NCBI GenBank assembly: GCA_028370155.1
Contig: CP116670.1
Location: forward strand, 868,001-932,000
Source of the DNA: Arthrobacter sp. OVS8
Lineage (GTDB): Bacteria > Actinomycetota > Actinomycetes > Actinomycetales > Micrococcaceae
Length of the DNA: 64,000 nucleotides
Reading direction: 5' to 3'
The notes below the pieces were generated by a model. That model ran no database searches. It was given only the letters and a program-made list of their open reading frames with translations, and was not told where the DNA came from. Shown here in pieces: positions 1 through 9,425 of the stretch. The position numbers and the translations under genes were made by a program. The first letter of the stretch is position 1. Every line of letters starts with the position of its first letter.

Positions 1-238
1 CGACGGTGACTCCGACGGCGCCGGAACCCACCTGGCGGGCGATGATCGGTGCGGACATCGTCGTCTTGACATGAGGGGCAAGATCCACGCCGCGGTGCCG
101 GCACCAGGCCGACATCACCTCAATGTTCTTGTCGAGGGCCTCGCTGTTGAGCCGTAATTGCGGATACGCCGGCGCGGTGGCCAGGATGGCCGCGACGTCC
201 TCATCCAGTCCGCTCTGGCGTTTGATCGGGCTGCTCAC
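1..238 (-). CDS. PLP-dependent DSD1/alanine-racemase-N family enzyme, N-terminal part (runs off left edge)
   Basis: Only the first 79 residues are in the window. They carry the N-terminal strand of the fold-type III PLP barrel, with the motif LAPHVKTTM placing the Schiff-base lysine near residue 58, as in D-threonine aldolase and D-serine dehydratase-like (DSD1) proteins. The GTG start at 238 follows AAGGAG by a few bases. The gene is divergent from the 2H/NUDIX pair. Substrate (D-serine, D-threonine or another hydroxy amino acid) cannot be told from this part. Family assignment is fairly sure; the specific reaction is not. Confidence 0.7.
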   Translation of the reverse strand, partial: MSSPIKRQSGLDEDVAAILATAPAYPQLRLNSEALDKNIEVMSAWCRHRGVDLAPHVKTTMSAPIIARQVGSGAVGVTV

Positions 239-428
239 AAGGCTCCTTCGTGGTCATGGGACGGCTCCGCCAGCCCTGAAGGATCCGTCAGCGGCAGTCC
301 GAGGTGAATGATGCGTTGATTGTGTCATGTCGCGCGTCCCCGGCCGGCCGGGAATACCGCACGGCGGCCCGTCCCGGGAGGATAATGGCACGGGTAGCCA
401 ACGGTCCGCACGGACGGAAGGAGCCCGA

Positions 429-1066
429 ATGCAGCCTGTTCCGCGCATCACGGTGGAGGTGCCTGTGCTCAGCGTTGGTTCCGGGGCCGGGGACTACGAG
501 GCACTGGGCAATTACGTCGATGCGCTGCGCCGGCCGCAGGGGCTTCACCTCACCCTGCTGCACATCGGTGTCCTGGCGGACTTCGCCCGGGACATCGCGG
601 ACTGGACCAAAGGCAACACGACGGCCGGGGACGCCGCCGGCACTGCGGTTGCCTGGCTGGAGGGGCTGCCGGTGCTGGCAGGCTTCGCCGCCCGGACCGA
701 GCGGCTGGTCCTGCTGGGCGGCGGGCGCGTGAGCGGCCTGGAAGTGGAGGTGCCGCAGCATGTGCGGGACTACCAGGTCTCCCTCGTGAAGGCGCTGCAC
801 GAGCTGTTGGACACGCTCCTGGTGGACAACGTCGATGACTTCATCCTCAGCTCACAGGCCCTCGGTTTCCGGTACCCCCGCTGGACACCCCACATTGCCG
901 TGGGCGGCCCAAGTCGAGGGACCGCGGACCCTGGGACATCGAGCCGTTGGCGGTGGAGTGCGGCCCATCGCGGATCCGGAACCGCCAGTTCCTGCCGGGT
1001 CTGGACACCGGGGAAGGACGCCGGGACCAGGACCTCGGGCCGCCAGGGGCAGGTGGCGGGCAATGA
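429..1066 (+). CDS. 2H phosphoesterase / 2'-5' RNA ligase-like protein (frameshifted)
   Basis: About 212 residues. Two HxTx-type motifs are visible: HLTL at about residue 40 and HIAV at about residue 155, with the spacing of the 2H superfamily (2'-5' RNA ligase LigT, cyclic phosphodiesterases). One base is missing near 905-915; restoring a C in GGCCCAAG joins the N-terminal part to a tail with DIEPLAVECGPS and a stop at 1064-1066. That stop overlaps the start of the NUDIX gene (ATGA), so the two are probably translationally coupled. The second motif has Ala where Thr or Ser is usual. Family call is good; the natural substrate is unknown. Confidence 0.7.
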
Positions 1067-1536
1067 CAGTGCGGAGTGCGGGCATTCTGCTGTACCGCCG
1101 GCGCGGCGGACGGGACGTGGAGGTGTGGATAGCGCACATGGGCGGCCCGTTCTGGGCGCGCAAGGAAGCCCGGGCCTGGTCGATTCCGAAGGGCGAATAC
1201 CTCGACGACGAGGACCCCTTGGCGGCAGCCCTGCGCGAGTTCGCCGAAGAAATGGGCACTCCTGCGCCGTCCGCCGACTACATCCCGCTGGGGGCCTTCC
1301 GGCAACCGTCGGGAAAGGTCATCACCGTGTTCGCGGCCGAGGCCGACTTTGCTCCCGAACGGATCGAGAGCAACACGTTCGCTCTGGAGTGGCCGAAGGG
1401 GTCCGGAACCGTCCAACATTTCCCCGAGGTCGACGGCGCCGAGTGGAACCGGGAGGCCGAGGCCCGCAGCAGGCTGGTCACCGGGCAACTGCCCATCCTC
1501 GACGCGCTCATGCAGCATCTGGCGCGTGCCGACTGA
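1063..1536 (+). CDS. NUDIX hydrolase
   Basis: 157 residues, intact. A complete NUDIX box is visible around residues 45-67: G, five residues, E (GEYLDDE), seven residues, then REFAEEMG. NUDIX enzymes hydrolyse nucleoside diphosphates linked to another moiety with Mg2+ or Mn2+. The opening AGILLYRR and the motif VWIAHMGGPFWA resemble the stand-alone NUDIX proteins of actinobacteria often annotated as predicted NTP pyrophosphohydrolases. It starts inside the stop of the 2H phosphoesterase gene, suggesting the two act on related nucleotide metabolites. Exact substrate unknown. Confidence 0.88.
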   Translation: MTVRSAGILLYRRRGGRDVEVWIAHMGGPFWARKEARAWSIPKGEYLDDEDPLAAALREFAEEMGTPAPSADYIPLGAFRQPSGKVITVFAAEADFAPERIESNTFALEWPKGSGTVQHFPEVDGAEWNREAEARSRLVTGQLPILDALMQHLARAD

Positions 1537-1647
1537 TGACCGCCGGCCCTAACCGCTCCTTTTCGGTGCCGCGGCCATTGCTGGCCCGGCGGAGGACTGC
1601 CATCCTTGGGTAATCCGCACTCCCGGAAGTGACCGAAGGGAAAGACG

Positions 1648-2013
1648 ATGCCGCTCTACCTGTCGAAGTTCAGCTACACCCCTGAGACCTGGGCCAGGAT
1701 GATCAGCAACCCGGAAGACCGCGGAAAAGCGGCGCAGGCGTATATCGAATCTGTGGGCGGCAAGCTCCACGGCTTCTGGTACGCGTTCGGCAGCCATGAC
1801 GGCTACAACCTGTGGGAGGCCCCCGACAACGTCTCCATGGCCGCGGTGGCGGTGGCAATCGCCGGGGGCGGCGCGCTGAGTTCATTTGAAACGACCGTCC
1901 TGCTGAGCGTGGACGAAACGATATCCGCCCTGCGGATGGCAGCGGAGGTCGGCTACCGGGCCCCGGCGCCTGACGGTTCTGTTCCAACCACTGAGAGGGG
2001 ACTTCCTCGATGA
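1648..2013 (+). CDS. GYD domain-containing protein
   Basis: 121 residues, intact, small dimeric alpha-beta barrel type. The sequence YLSKFSYTPETWARMI at the N-terminus and the GYD-like DGYNLWEAPD around residue 51 match the GYD family, whose biochemical role is not known. GAAGGGAAAGACG before ATG 1648 provides the ribosome binding site. The stop overlaps the start of the following membrane protein gene (ATGA at 2010-2013), so they form a two-gene unit. Confidence 0.8.
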   Translation: MPLYLSKFSYTPETWARMISNPEDRGKAAQAYIESVGGKLHGFWYAFGSHDGYNLWEAPDNVSMAAVAVAIAGGGALSSFETTVLLSVDETISALRMAAEVGYRAPAPDGSVPTTERGLPR

Positions 2014-2534
2014 ATGCGATCGAACCGACCGGGCGGACTGAGCCGTCTGCGAGCCAACGCGCCGCGAGCCTCAAGGAGCGCGTCTACATCAGTTTCACGT
2101 GCCTGGCCGTAGTCCTGGCCCTGAGAAGCCACGCTGACGAAACGTCGCCCGCCGCCGCGGCGGCCACCCTCAGTATCGTGGTGGTCGGCTCCCTGCTGGG
2201 CATCTTCGTCGCGGACCTGCTGAGCCACCTGACGGTACATGAGGAGCTCCCCAGCCGCCCGCAGCTGCGACACATGATCGCCGTCAGCACAGAATCCCTC
2301 AGCGTCCTGGTGACGCCGCTCCTGCTCCTCACGGCGGCCGGCCTGGGTCTCTGGTCGACGGCCGTGGCCCTTCAATGGGCGATTGTGGTCCTCGTTGTCA
2401 CACTCTTTGTCATTGGTTACCTCGCAATCCGGCGGCTTGACCTTCCGTTCCGCCACAAGGCCCTCATCGTGTTCGCCGAAGTAGTGTTGAGTCTTCTGGT
2501 CATCGCGCTCGAACTGCTGGCCCACAATCTCTGA
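2010..2534 (+). CDS. Integral membrane protein of unknown function
   Basis: 174 residues with about five hydrophobic segments (near residues 26-41, 51-71, 96-114, 119-140 and 151-171) and short polar loops. I do not recognise a family with certainty. It is translationally coupled to the GYD protein through an ATGA overlap. No catalytic motif is visible. A general small actinobacterial membrane protein is all that can be said. Confidence 0.65.
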   Translation: MNAIEPTGRTEPSASQRAASLKERVYISFTCLAVVLALRSHADETSPAAAAATLSIVVVGSLLGIFVADLLSHLTVHEELPSRPQLRHMIAVSTESLSVLVTPLLLLTAAGLGLWSTAVALQWAIVVLVVTLFVIGYLAIRRLDLPFRHKALIVFAEVVLSLLVIALELLAHNL

Positions 2535-2600
2535 GGATCAAGCGGCGCCTCTCATTCGTTGACTCAGGTAACCCCACCACCTAACCACGAAGGACACTGC

Positions 2601-3236
2601 GTGCTGATCGTGCTCACCGGAATTGACGGCTCAGGAAAAACGACGGCGGCCGAGGCCACCGTCGCGGCCGCCCGACAGGCGGGGAAAAGCGCCCTGCTCC
2701 TCCGGAACTACGCCGGCCGCCGAAGGATGTCCCTGCTCAGCGCCAGGCTCGGCATCCAGGCGCCTCCCCGGTTGGCGGACTTCCTTGAAACGGCGATCCG
2801 CACGTTCAACGTCCTGAATTCACACCGCCGTGCCCGGAACTTTCACGGCCTGGTGGTGATGGACCGGCACCTTCACTGCCAGCTCGCGCTCCGCGGAACG
2901 CACCGACTGCCCAGGGGCCGGTTCCTCCCTGGCTCATCCGGACGCTTCCCCGGCCCGACCTTGTCATCTACCTCGACGTCGACCCCCGCGAGGCCCACGC
3001 CAGGATCCTCGCACGCGGCACCGACTCAGAGCGACTCGAGGACCTGGAGTCCCTGCGGGACGCGTATCAATCGCTTCCCGAGTACCCCCGGTTCACCCGC
3101 GTCACTGCCGGCGGGACACCCGCCGAGGTACTGGCCCGGGTGCACGCCGCCATCGCGGAGGCCGGCGGACCGCGGCCGGACGGCTGCTCCCCGCCGCCCC
3201 GCGCCGACCTGCCAGGGTGCGGGGCACGGTACTTAA
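2601..3236 (+). CDS. dTMP kinase-like P-loop nucleotide kinase (frameshifted)
   Basis: About 212 residues. The start is taken as GTG 2601, preceded by GAAGGA at a good distance; the open frame upstream has no such site. A P-loop GIDGSGKTT lies near residue 7, and MDRHLHCQLAL corresponds to the DR motif region of thymidylate kinase-like proteins. One C is missing near 2925 (CTCCCTGG); beyond it the protein continues as LVIYLDVDPREAHARIL, the core strand and LID region. The C-terminus is uncertain because the restored frame does not stop before the convergent TerC gene; further missing bases in the C-runs near 3190 would bring it to the TAA at 3236. Unlikely to be the main Tmk because of its divergence and context. 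Confidence 0.65.
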   Translation: MLIVLTGIDGSGKTTAAEATVAAARQAGKSALLLRNYAGRRRMSLLSARLGIQAPPRLADFLETAIRTFNVLNSHRRARNFHGLVVMDRHLHCQLALRGTHRLPRGRFLPGSSGRFPGPTLSSTSTSTPARPTPGSSHAAPTQSDSRTWSPCGTRINRFPSTPGSPASLPAGHPPRYWPGCTPPSRRPADRGRTAAPRRPAPTCQGAGHGT

Positions 3237-4420
3237 CGGGCCAGGTACTCTTCGTGCTGGCGGTGCGCTTCCGCCACCAGGGCCCGAATCTTGTCGATGT
3301 CCTTGGCCTTGTTCCGATACTTCAGATCCATGGCGAGGATCTGGGACTCCTCCTCGGTCAGCATCCGGTAGATCCGTTCGCGTTCGGCAGCGTCGGCGGT
3401 GTACTCCAGGTCGAGGTAGTTGACGGCGTGCCGGCGCGCATTGTTGATGGACGTCTGGGCTTTGCCGGCCTTGCTCATGAGCGACGCGACAACGGTAATG
3501 ACGAGGACCCCGACGATGACGCTCAGGGACGTCGCGGTGCTGATCTCGATGACGGGGACCGGCTGCCCGCCGTTGATGAACGGCAGGTTGTTTTCGTGCA
3601 GGGCGTGGAGCACCAGCTTGACACCAATGAAGGCCAGAATGGCCGCCAGCCCGTAGGCAAGGTAGATGAGGCGGTCCAGGAGCCCGTCGATCAGGAAGTA
3701 CAGCTGGCGCAGGCCCATCAGGGAGAAGGCCGTGGCGGTGAAGACAATGTACACGTTCTGCGTCAGCCCGAAAATCGCGGGGATGGAGTCGAGGGCGAAC
3801 AGAATGTCCGTCCCGCCGATCGCGACCATGACCAACAGCATCGGCGTCAGCGCACGCTTGCCGTCGACGACGGTGAAGAGCTTGTCGCCGTCGTAGTGTT
3901 CCGTGGTGTGGAAGAGCTTCCTGGCGATCCGGATCATGAAGTTGTCGGCCTGGTCGTCACCGTGGGCGTCCGGCCGGAGCAGGTTGCCTGCGGTGATCAG
4001 CAGAATCAGGCCGAAGATGTAGAACACCCAAGCGAATGAATTGATCAGCGCGGCGCCCAGGAAGATGAATCCGGTGCGGGCGATCAGCGAGAAGACGATG
4101 CCGAAAAGCAGCACCTTCTGCTGGTCTTCGCGGGGCACGCGAAAGCTCGCGATGATGATCAGGAAGACAAAGAGGTTGTCCACGGAGAGTGCCTTCTCCG
4201 TGATGTAGCCCGCAAAGTACTCCGACCCCATTTCAGTGCCGCCGAAGACCCACACCAAAACACCGAACACCACGGCCAGGCCCACGTAGAGCGTGGACCA
4301 GGCGGCCGCCTCCTTGAGCGTGGGCACATGGGCCTTGCGGATGTGGAAGAAGTAGTCGAACGCCAGCAGGGCCAGGATGACCGCGATGGTGATTGCCCAG
4401 ATGAGGGGAGAAACTGTCAT
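3233..4420 (-). CDS. TerC family membrane protein
   Basis: 395 residues, intact. Motifs EKALSVDNLFVFL and GGTDILFALDSIPA, each with a membrane aspartate, are the TerC/Alx signature, and there are about nine membrane segments. TerC/Alx-type proteins are implicated in Mn2+ export and metal loading of secreted proteins, and in tellurite resistance in some bacteria. ATG 4420 with CGGAAG upstream is preferred over the longer reading to 4516, whose extra 32 residues do not look like TerC. The C-terminal ~60 residues are hydrophilic and helical. The gene is convergent with the kinase and overlaps its end by 4 bp. Confidence 0.9.
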   Translation of the reverse strand: MTVSPLIWAITIAVILALLAFDYFFHIRKAHVPTLKEAAAWSTLYVGLAVVFGVLVWVFGGTEMGSEYFAGYITEKALSVDNLFVFLIIIASFRVPREDQQKVLLFGIVFSLIARTGFIFLGAALINSFAWVFYIFGLILLITAGNLLRPDAHGDDQADNFMIRIARKLFHTTEHYDGDKLFTVVDGKRALTPMLLVMVAIGGTDILFALDSIPAIFGLTQNVYIVFTATAFSLMGLRQLYFLIDGLLDRLIYLAYGLAAILAFIGVKLVLHALHENNLPFINGGQPVPVIEISTATSLSVIVGVLVITVVASLMSKAGKAQTSINNARRHAVNYLDLEYTADAAERERIYRMLTEEESQILAMDLKYRNKAKDIDKIRALVAEAHRQHEEYLAR

Positions 4421-4780
4421 GTCGCTCAACTTCCGTGAAGGGGCTGGCCCCTGTTTCCAGTGCTGTCCGGTTATTCCGATGGTATTAGGAAATGAGGCGC
4501 TCGTGGCGTGCTGCACCTCTCGGACCAGCTCCTCGAGGATGTCTCCCTAGGAGACGCCCGCACACACCGGAGGTCAAAATGATGCCGCAGGGACCTCCGA
4601 GTACCCGATTCGCACAGCTGTTTCACAGGCGGGCGCTATTGACGATACAGCCGCATCCGCAAGAATTGTCGAAACTGATAGGGGCATCGCGGATTCAATG
4701 TTGACCGCGGATTGCCGGCTGTCAGTGGCGGGTGTCTTGACCGGCCGGGCCGGAACCGACTACTGAGGGGGCTTCCGAAC
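4421..4780. other. Intergenic region between terC and the M28 peptidase
   Basis: About 360 bases hold the divergent promoters of terC (-) and the lipoprotein peptidase (+). I see no gene. The one clear element is the perfect inverted repeat GTCTCC-CTA-GGAGAC at 4541-4555, about 120 bases upstream of the terC start, which could be an operator. A manganese (yybP-ykoY) riboswitch was looked for because terC genes often carry one, but its conserved sequence blocks are not recognisable. Confidence 0.4.
4541..4555. promoter_or_regulatory. Perfect inverted repeat GTCTCC-N3-GGAGAC
   Basis: Six-base arms are perfectly paired around CTA in the terC/peptidase divergent region. It could be bound by a dimeric regulator or form a small stem in the terC leader. 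No regulator gene lies beside it. Confidence 0.3.
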
Positions 4781-5878
4781 ATGTTGACTCGGCGCAAACA
4801 TGTACTCCCCGCAGTCCTGGCCGTTCTGCTGTTGTCGGCGACGGCCTGTACGTCCGGGGCCACGGCCGCTCCCCGCCAGAGTTCCAGCCCGACGCCGTGA
4901 CCAGCGGCCCGGGCAGCGGCACGGAAACCCCGAACCCAGCGTTGCCGCCCCGCGGCCGGTGCCCCGGGTGCCGTGGATGCCCGCGCGGTACTGGCGGCCT
5001 TCAAGGGCCGGGGCATGGTGGGGCATCTCGAGGCGCTGCAGCGCGTCGCTGATAACAACAACGGCAACCGCGCGTCCGGCACCTCCGGTTATGAGGACTC
5101 CGCCAGGTACGTCGAGGATCAGCTGCGCGCTGCCGGGTACACACCCGTCCGGCAGACCTTCACCTACCGCCGCGATGACCAGACGGTGGAGACTTTCAAC
5201 ATTCTCGCGGACACGGCGGGCAGCGCCGAGAACACGGTCGTTGTCGGCGGCCATCTGGACTCCGTGCAGAACGGCCCGGGAATCAACGACAATGGCAGCG
5301 GCGTCGCTGCAGTGCTGGAAACGGCACGGTGGATGAAGGATGCCGGGATCAAACCGGTGAACAGGGTCCGCTTCGCGTTCTGGGCCGCCGAGGAGGATGA
5401 CCTCGACGGTTCGGGGCATTACGTCAACGCGCTGAGCGAGGACGACATCCGCCGGACGGCACTGTACCTGAACGTGGACATGGCGGCCTCACCGAACGGC
5501 GTGAGGTCTGTCCACGATGGGGACGGCTCCGATTTCGGCGACGACGGTCCGGACGGGTCCAAAGAGATCGAGGACGTCTTCTTCCGCTTCTTCGAGGAGA
5601 ACTCGCTGCCGGCGGAAACCACACCCTTCGACGGCGGCTCCGATTACGAGCCGTTCCTGCAGGCCGGTATTCCCGGCGGCGGGCTGTTCAGCGGCGACGT
5701 GGAATCCAAGACCGACACCCAGGTACAGGCTTACGGGGGCACGGCCGGCAGGGACCTCGACCCGTGCTACCACGAGGCCTGCGACACCCTCAGCAATATC
5801 GACAGCGCGCTGCTCCAGGAGATGTCCGGCGCCCTGGCCTACGTCACCGCCGCCTACGCCCTGGCCGCGCGGAACTGA
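4781..5878 (+). CDS. M28 family zinc aminopeptidase, lipoprotein (frameshifted)
   Basis: About 366 residues. The N-terminus has a lipoprotein signal with lipobox LSATAC (Cys 23), so the enzyme is likely anchored outside the membrane. The catalytic domain shows the M28 zinc ligands in order: GHLDSVQ, PGINDNGSG, AAEEDDL, YLNVDM and CYHEACD, as in Streptomyces griseus-type aminopeptidases. Between 4895 and 4970 the linker crosses frames: a Ser/Thr/Pro/Gly-rich linker (TSGPGSGTETPNPA) is read one frame over, then the original frame resumes, which fits three missing bases. GAGGGG precedes ATG 4781. It releases N-terminal residues from peptides. Confidence 0.85.
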
Positions 5879-5900
5879 ACAGGCCCTCGCGGGATTTCAG

Positions 5901-5928
5901 TGGCCCCCGACCGCAGGGTCCGGGGCCA
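5901..5928. terminator. Hairpin between convergent genes
   Basis: TGGCCCC-C-GACC pairs with GGTC-C-GGGGCCA around a GCAG loop, between the peptidase stop (5878) and the LacI stop (5933). It can serve both converging transcripts. There is no T-tract, so intrinsic termination is only plausible. Confidence 0.4.
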
Positions 5929-5932
5929 TCCA

Positions 5933-6966
5933 TCAACTGATTGCCGGCGGGTGGCCGGTGGACCCGCGGACCTGGAGTTCGCTGGAGACCAGATGCAGCC
6001 TGCCTGGAACGTCCGGACTTCCGAGGCGTTCCAGGATGAACTTGCCGGCCTGCACTCCGACCGCCAGATTCCCGTTGTCCACTGACGTCAGGGAGAGGTG
6101 GCGGATCCGCGCCAGATACGTGTTGTCGTAGCCGACCAGCGATACATCTCCCGGCACGGTCAGGTTGTTATCAGCCGCTGCCGAGAGCGCACCGATACAG
6201 GCGATGTCGTTGAAGGCGAATATTGCGGTCGGCCGGTCGCGGGCGGAGAGAAGCCGGTTCGCGGCCGCATGCCCGCTTTCCTCGCTCATGCCGCCCTGGA
6301 CAACCCGGGATTCGAGCCCAGCGGCGTTCATTGCGTGTTCATAGCCCGCCCGGCGGAGCCTCCCGATCTCATCCGGGCCCTGCAGGTGCGCGATGCGCCG
6401 GTGGCCGAGGGCCAGCAGGTGCTCGGTTGCCTTGCGGGCGCCGGCCTCATCGTCGTTGACAACGACGTCGACCCCCGGCAGGGCGGGATCGCGGGTTCCG
6501 GCCAGGACCACAGGCACAGCGGCCGCCGCGGTTTCGATCTCCGCGGACTCCGCGGTGGTTCCCACGACCACGAGCCCGTCGATGCGCTGGTCCAGCAGCG
6601 CCTCCACGGACCGGCGCCCCACCCGGTGGTCCGTGTAGGAGTCCGCCAGGACCGGGAAACGCCGGCAGCGTGCAGCGAGGCGGTCAGCCCCTCCAACAAC
6701 TCGACAAACCACGGGTTACGGAGGTCGTTCAGCAGCACGCCGACGGTGCCGGTGCGGGGCATGGACAGTCCGCGGGCCAGTTTGTTGGGCCGGTAGCCAA
6801 GTTCATCCATGGCCTCCAGCACTGCCCGGCGGCGGGCCTCGCTGACATTCCCGGAGGCCTGCAGGACGAGGGAGACCAGGGACTTCGAGACTCCGGCCCG
6901 CGAGGCGACGTCACGGATGGTGGGCCTGCCCGCCGGCGGCCCGCCGGGGGCCGATGCTTGCGTCAC
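5933..6966 (-). CDS. LacI family transcriptional regulator (frameshifted)
   Basis: About 344 residues. The N-terminal helix-turn-helix and hinge are clear (TIRDVASRAGVSKSLVSLVL, then SEARRRAVLEAMDELGYRPN), followed by a periplasmic-binding-type sensor domain ending in the usual GYDNTYLARIRHLSLTSVDN region. One base is missing near 6660, between HAAG and FPVLADS. GTG 6966 with GAGAGGAG just upstream is preferred to ATG 6987. It is divergent from two Gfo/Idh/MocA dehydrogenases and probably represses them through the palindrome at 7031-7042; a sugar or cyclitol derivative is the likely inducer. Confidence 0.85.
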
Positions 6967-7030
6967 GGATTCTCCTCTCAACGTCATATCAGCCTACGGG
7001 GTTGACTGCTGTGGTTCACACCACACAATA

Positions 7031-7042
7031 TGGACCGGTCCA
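7031..7042. promoter_or_regulatory. LacI-type palindromic operator TGGACCGGTCCA
   Basis: A perfect 12-base palindrome with the central CG step typical of LacI-family operators, in the 172-base gap between the LacI gene and the dehydrogenase gene at 7139. Placement suggests control of both divergent genes. Confidence 0.55.
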
Positions 7043-7138
7043 AGGAAATTCCAAAGGGCAGTCCAAATTCGTCACAGCGGCTTCCGAAACAGCGCAGTTC
7101 CCAAACAGTTCCCACACAGTGAAGCGAGATGATTTGTT

Positions 7139-8322
7139 ATGAGTGCACCGCACGCCCGGCAGCTGGCGGCCGGTATGGTCGGCGGTGGGCCCGCCGCCGA
7201 TATCGGCAAGACCCACCGCCATGCCATGCGGCTGGATGACCAGTTCGATTTGCAGGCAGGCGTCTTCGGCCGGGACCCCGGGGACTCCGCCACGGTCGCC
7301 ACCCGGCTGGGGGTCACCGCGGACCGCACCTACCGCGACTACCGGCAGATGGCCGAGGCGGAGTCCGCACGCGAAGACGGGGTCGACGTCGTGGTGGTCG
7401 CCACGCCCAACGACAGCCATTTCGAGATCGCCCGGACATTCCTGGAGGCGGGAATTTCGGTGGTGTGTGAGAAGCCCTTGACCAGGGATTCGGCCACCGC
7501 CGCCGAACTGGTTCGCCTTGCCGCAGCCAACGGTGTGGTGCTGGCGGTGCCGCACTGCTATTCGGCCTACGCCATGGTGCGCCAGGCCGCCCGGATGGTT
7601 CGGGACGGGGGCTGGGAGCCGTCACGTTCGTCGACGTCGAACATGCCTCCGGCTGGGCCGCGACGCCGCTGGAACAGTCCGGCCACAAGCAGGCCACGTG
7701 GCGCACCGACCCGGACATCGCAGGATTCCCCAGCGTTGTCGGCGATCTGGGCACCCACGCCTTCCACCTGCTCCGCTACATTACCGGGATCGACGCCGAG
7801 CGAGTGTCCGGACGCCTGCACACCGTGGTGCCCGGACGGCGTGTCTTCGACCACGCCACCGTGGAGCTGCAGCTCACCGGCGGGGTCCCGGCCCGGCTCT
7901 GGGCCAGCATGGCCGCCACAGGCCACAACCACGGCCTGCGCATCCGCGTCTTCGGCTCACAAGGAAGCCTCGAATGGGAACACGAGGACCCCCACCACCT
8001 CAGGGTGCAGGACCTCGACGGCACCACCACGATCCTGACGGAGGGACTCAGCACCCTGTCCGAGGACGCAGCCCGCTTCACGCGGGTGGGACTGGGGCAC
8101 CCCGAGGGATTCCTCGAGGCCTTCGCCAATTTCTACCGCGACCTTGCCGATGACCTGCGGGCCCGCCGGGACGGCGCCCTGCCCCCGACCCGAGAACTGT
8201 CGTACCCCACGGGTCGGGACGGCCTCGCGGGCGTCAGGTTTGTCGAAGCCGTCGCAACGTCACACCACAACGATGCTGCCTGGGTCACGCCGGTCAGCTC
8301 CGAACAAAACGCAGGAGTCTAA
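7139..8322 (+). CDS. Gfo/Idh/MocA family oxidoreductase (frameshifted)
   Basis: About 395 residues. An N-terminal Rossmann domain is followed by the family motif VVCEKPLTRD near residue 110 and a C-terminal domain with DLGTHAFHLLRYITG. These enzymes oxidise or reduce sugars and cyclitols with NAD(P). One base is missing near 7610, between MVRDGGWE and the continuation FVDVEHASGW. It ends two bases before the next gene of the same family, so they are co-transcribed. The first glycine-rich loop (GMVGGGPAADIG) resembles the larger sugar dehydrogenases of this family. Substrate unknown. Confidence 0.82.
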
Positions 8323-8324
8323 CC

Positions 8325-9422
8325 ATGCAACGCTTCGCCCTCCTTGGAGCCGGCTTCATCGGTTCCGTCCACGCCGCCAACCTCGCGGCCCACCCCGGCA
8401 TCGACTTCAGCCTCGTCTACGACGTTGACCACTCCCGGGCACAGACGCTGGCCGCCGCACACGGCGCGCGGGCCGCCACCGAACTGGATGAGGTCTTCGA
8501 CCGCTCGGCCGTCGACGCCGTCTTCATTGCCTCCTCGACCGACACCCATGCGACGCACCTCCGCCGCGCCGCCGAAGCCGGAGTGGCCGTGCTCTGTGAG
8601 AAGCCGATCGACCTGGACCTGCACCACGCCCGCGAGACCGCAGCCCTCGCCGCAAGACACGGAATCCCGGTGATGGTGGACTTCAACCGCCGCTTCGACC
8701 GGGACTACGCCGAACTCAAGCGCATTGTGGACGCCGGAGAAATCGGTGGGATTGAACTCATCCAGCTCTCCAGCCGCGGGCCCGCGATGCCGCCGCTGTC
8801 CTACATCGCCACCTCCGGCGGACAAATGCGCGACCAGACCGTTCACTTCTTCGACCTGGCCCGCTGGCTGACCGGGCTGGAGCCCGTCGAAGTCTTCGCC
8901 ACCGGCTCGGCCCTTGCCGAACCCCGGTTGCGCGAATACAACGACGTCGACACGTCCGCGGTGACGCTGCGGCTGTCCAACGGCGGCCTGGTGCAGATCG
9001 ACAGCGCCCGCCGCACCGGCTACGGCTACGACGAACGCATCGAAATCATGGGTTCCACCGGGATGGCCGAGGCAGGGCGGCACCGCACCGGCGCCGTCTC
9101 CCGCTACTACGCCGGCAAAGTCATTGCCGACGGCATGCCTGCCGGCTGGTTCGAGCGGGTCCAGCCCACGTACGCGGCGGCCCTTGCCCACTTCGTCACC
9201 GCCGTGGAAATGGGTACGCCGATCACGCCGTCGCTGGAGGACGGGCTGAAGGCGCAGGCCATTGCCGAAGCCGCCACCCTCTCCTCCGCAGCGGCAGGAC
9301 CGAAACCATCCAGTACGGACCGGGCCCCGAATAGCGCGCTGCCCCCGGGTCCGGCGGCGCGGCAGCAGGGCCATATTTTCACCCGCCCATGGCCGGACGC
9401 GGGGGCGAGCAGGTACAACTGA
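8325..9422 (+). CDS. Gfo/Idh/MocA family oxidoreductase, inositol 2-dehydrogenase-like
   Basis: A GAGFIGSVHAANL Rossmann motif, LCEKPIDLD, and GGQMRDQTVHFFDLARW with the catalytic-region Asp and His resemble myo-inositol 2-dehydrogenase (IolG) relatives. As printed it reads to 9422, but the last ~35 residues look foreign. Adding one base in the C/T run near 9285 gives RSGRTETIQYGPGPE and a stop at 9332-9334, which is probably the native end. It sits 2 bases after the previous dehydrogenase and may act in the same cyclitol or sugar pathway under the LacI regulator. Confidence 0.82.
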   Translation: MQRFALLGAGFIGSVHAANLAAHPGIDFSLVYDVDHSRAQTLAAAHGARAATELDEVFDRSAVDAVFIASSTDTHATHLRRAAEAGVAVLCEKPIDLDLHHARETAALAARHGIPVMVDFNRRFDRDYAELKRIVDAGEIGGIELIQLSSRGPAMPPLSYIATSGGQMRDQTVHFFDLARWLTGLEPVEVFATGSALAEPRLREYNDVDTSAVTLRLSNGGLVQIDSARRTGYGYDERIEIMGSTGMAEAGRHRTGAVSRYYAGKVIADGMPAGWFERVQPTYAAALAHFVTAVEMGTPITPSLEDGLKAQAIAEAATLSSAAAGPKPSSTDRAPNSALPPGPAARQQGHIFTRPWPDAGASRYN

Positions 9423-9425
9423 GTC

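Noticed and set aside
3140..4039. A 299-codon open frame on the plus strand antisense to terC
   Set aside because: It is the shadow frame of terC joined to the kinase C-terminus; composition is typical of antisense high-GC frames and it lacks a ribosome site.
4421..4600. Manganese (yybP-ykoY) riboswitch in front of terC
   Set aside because: Expected from the gene family, but the conserved sequence blocks of that riboswitch cannot be recognised; only a short inverted repeat is seen.
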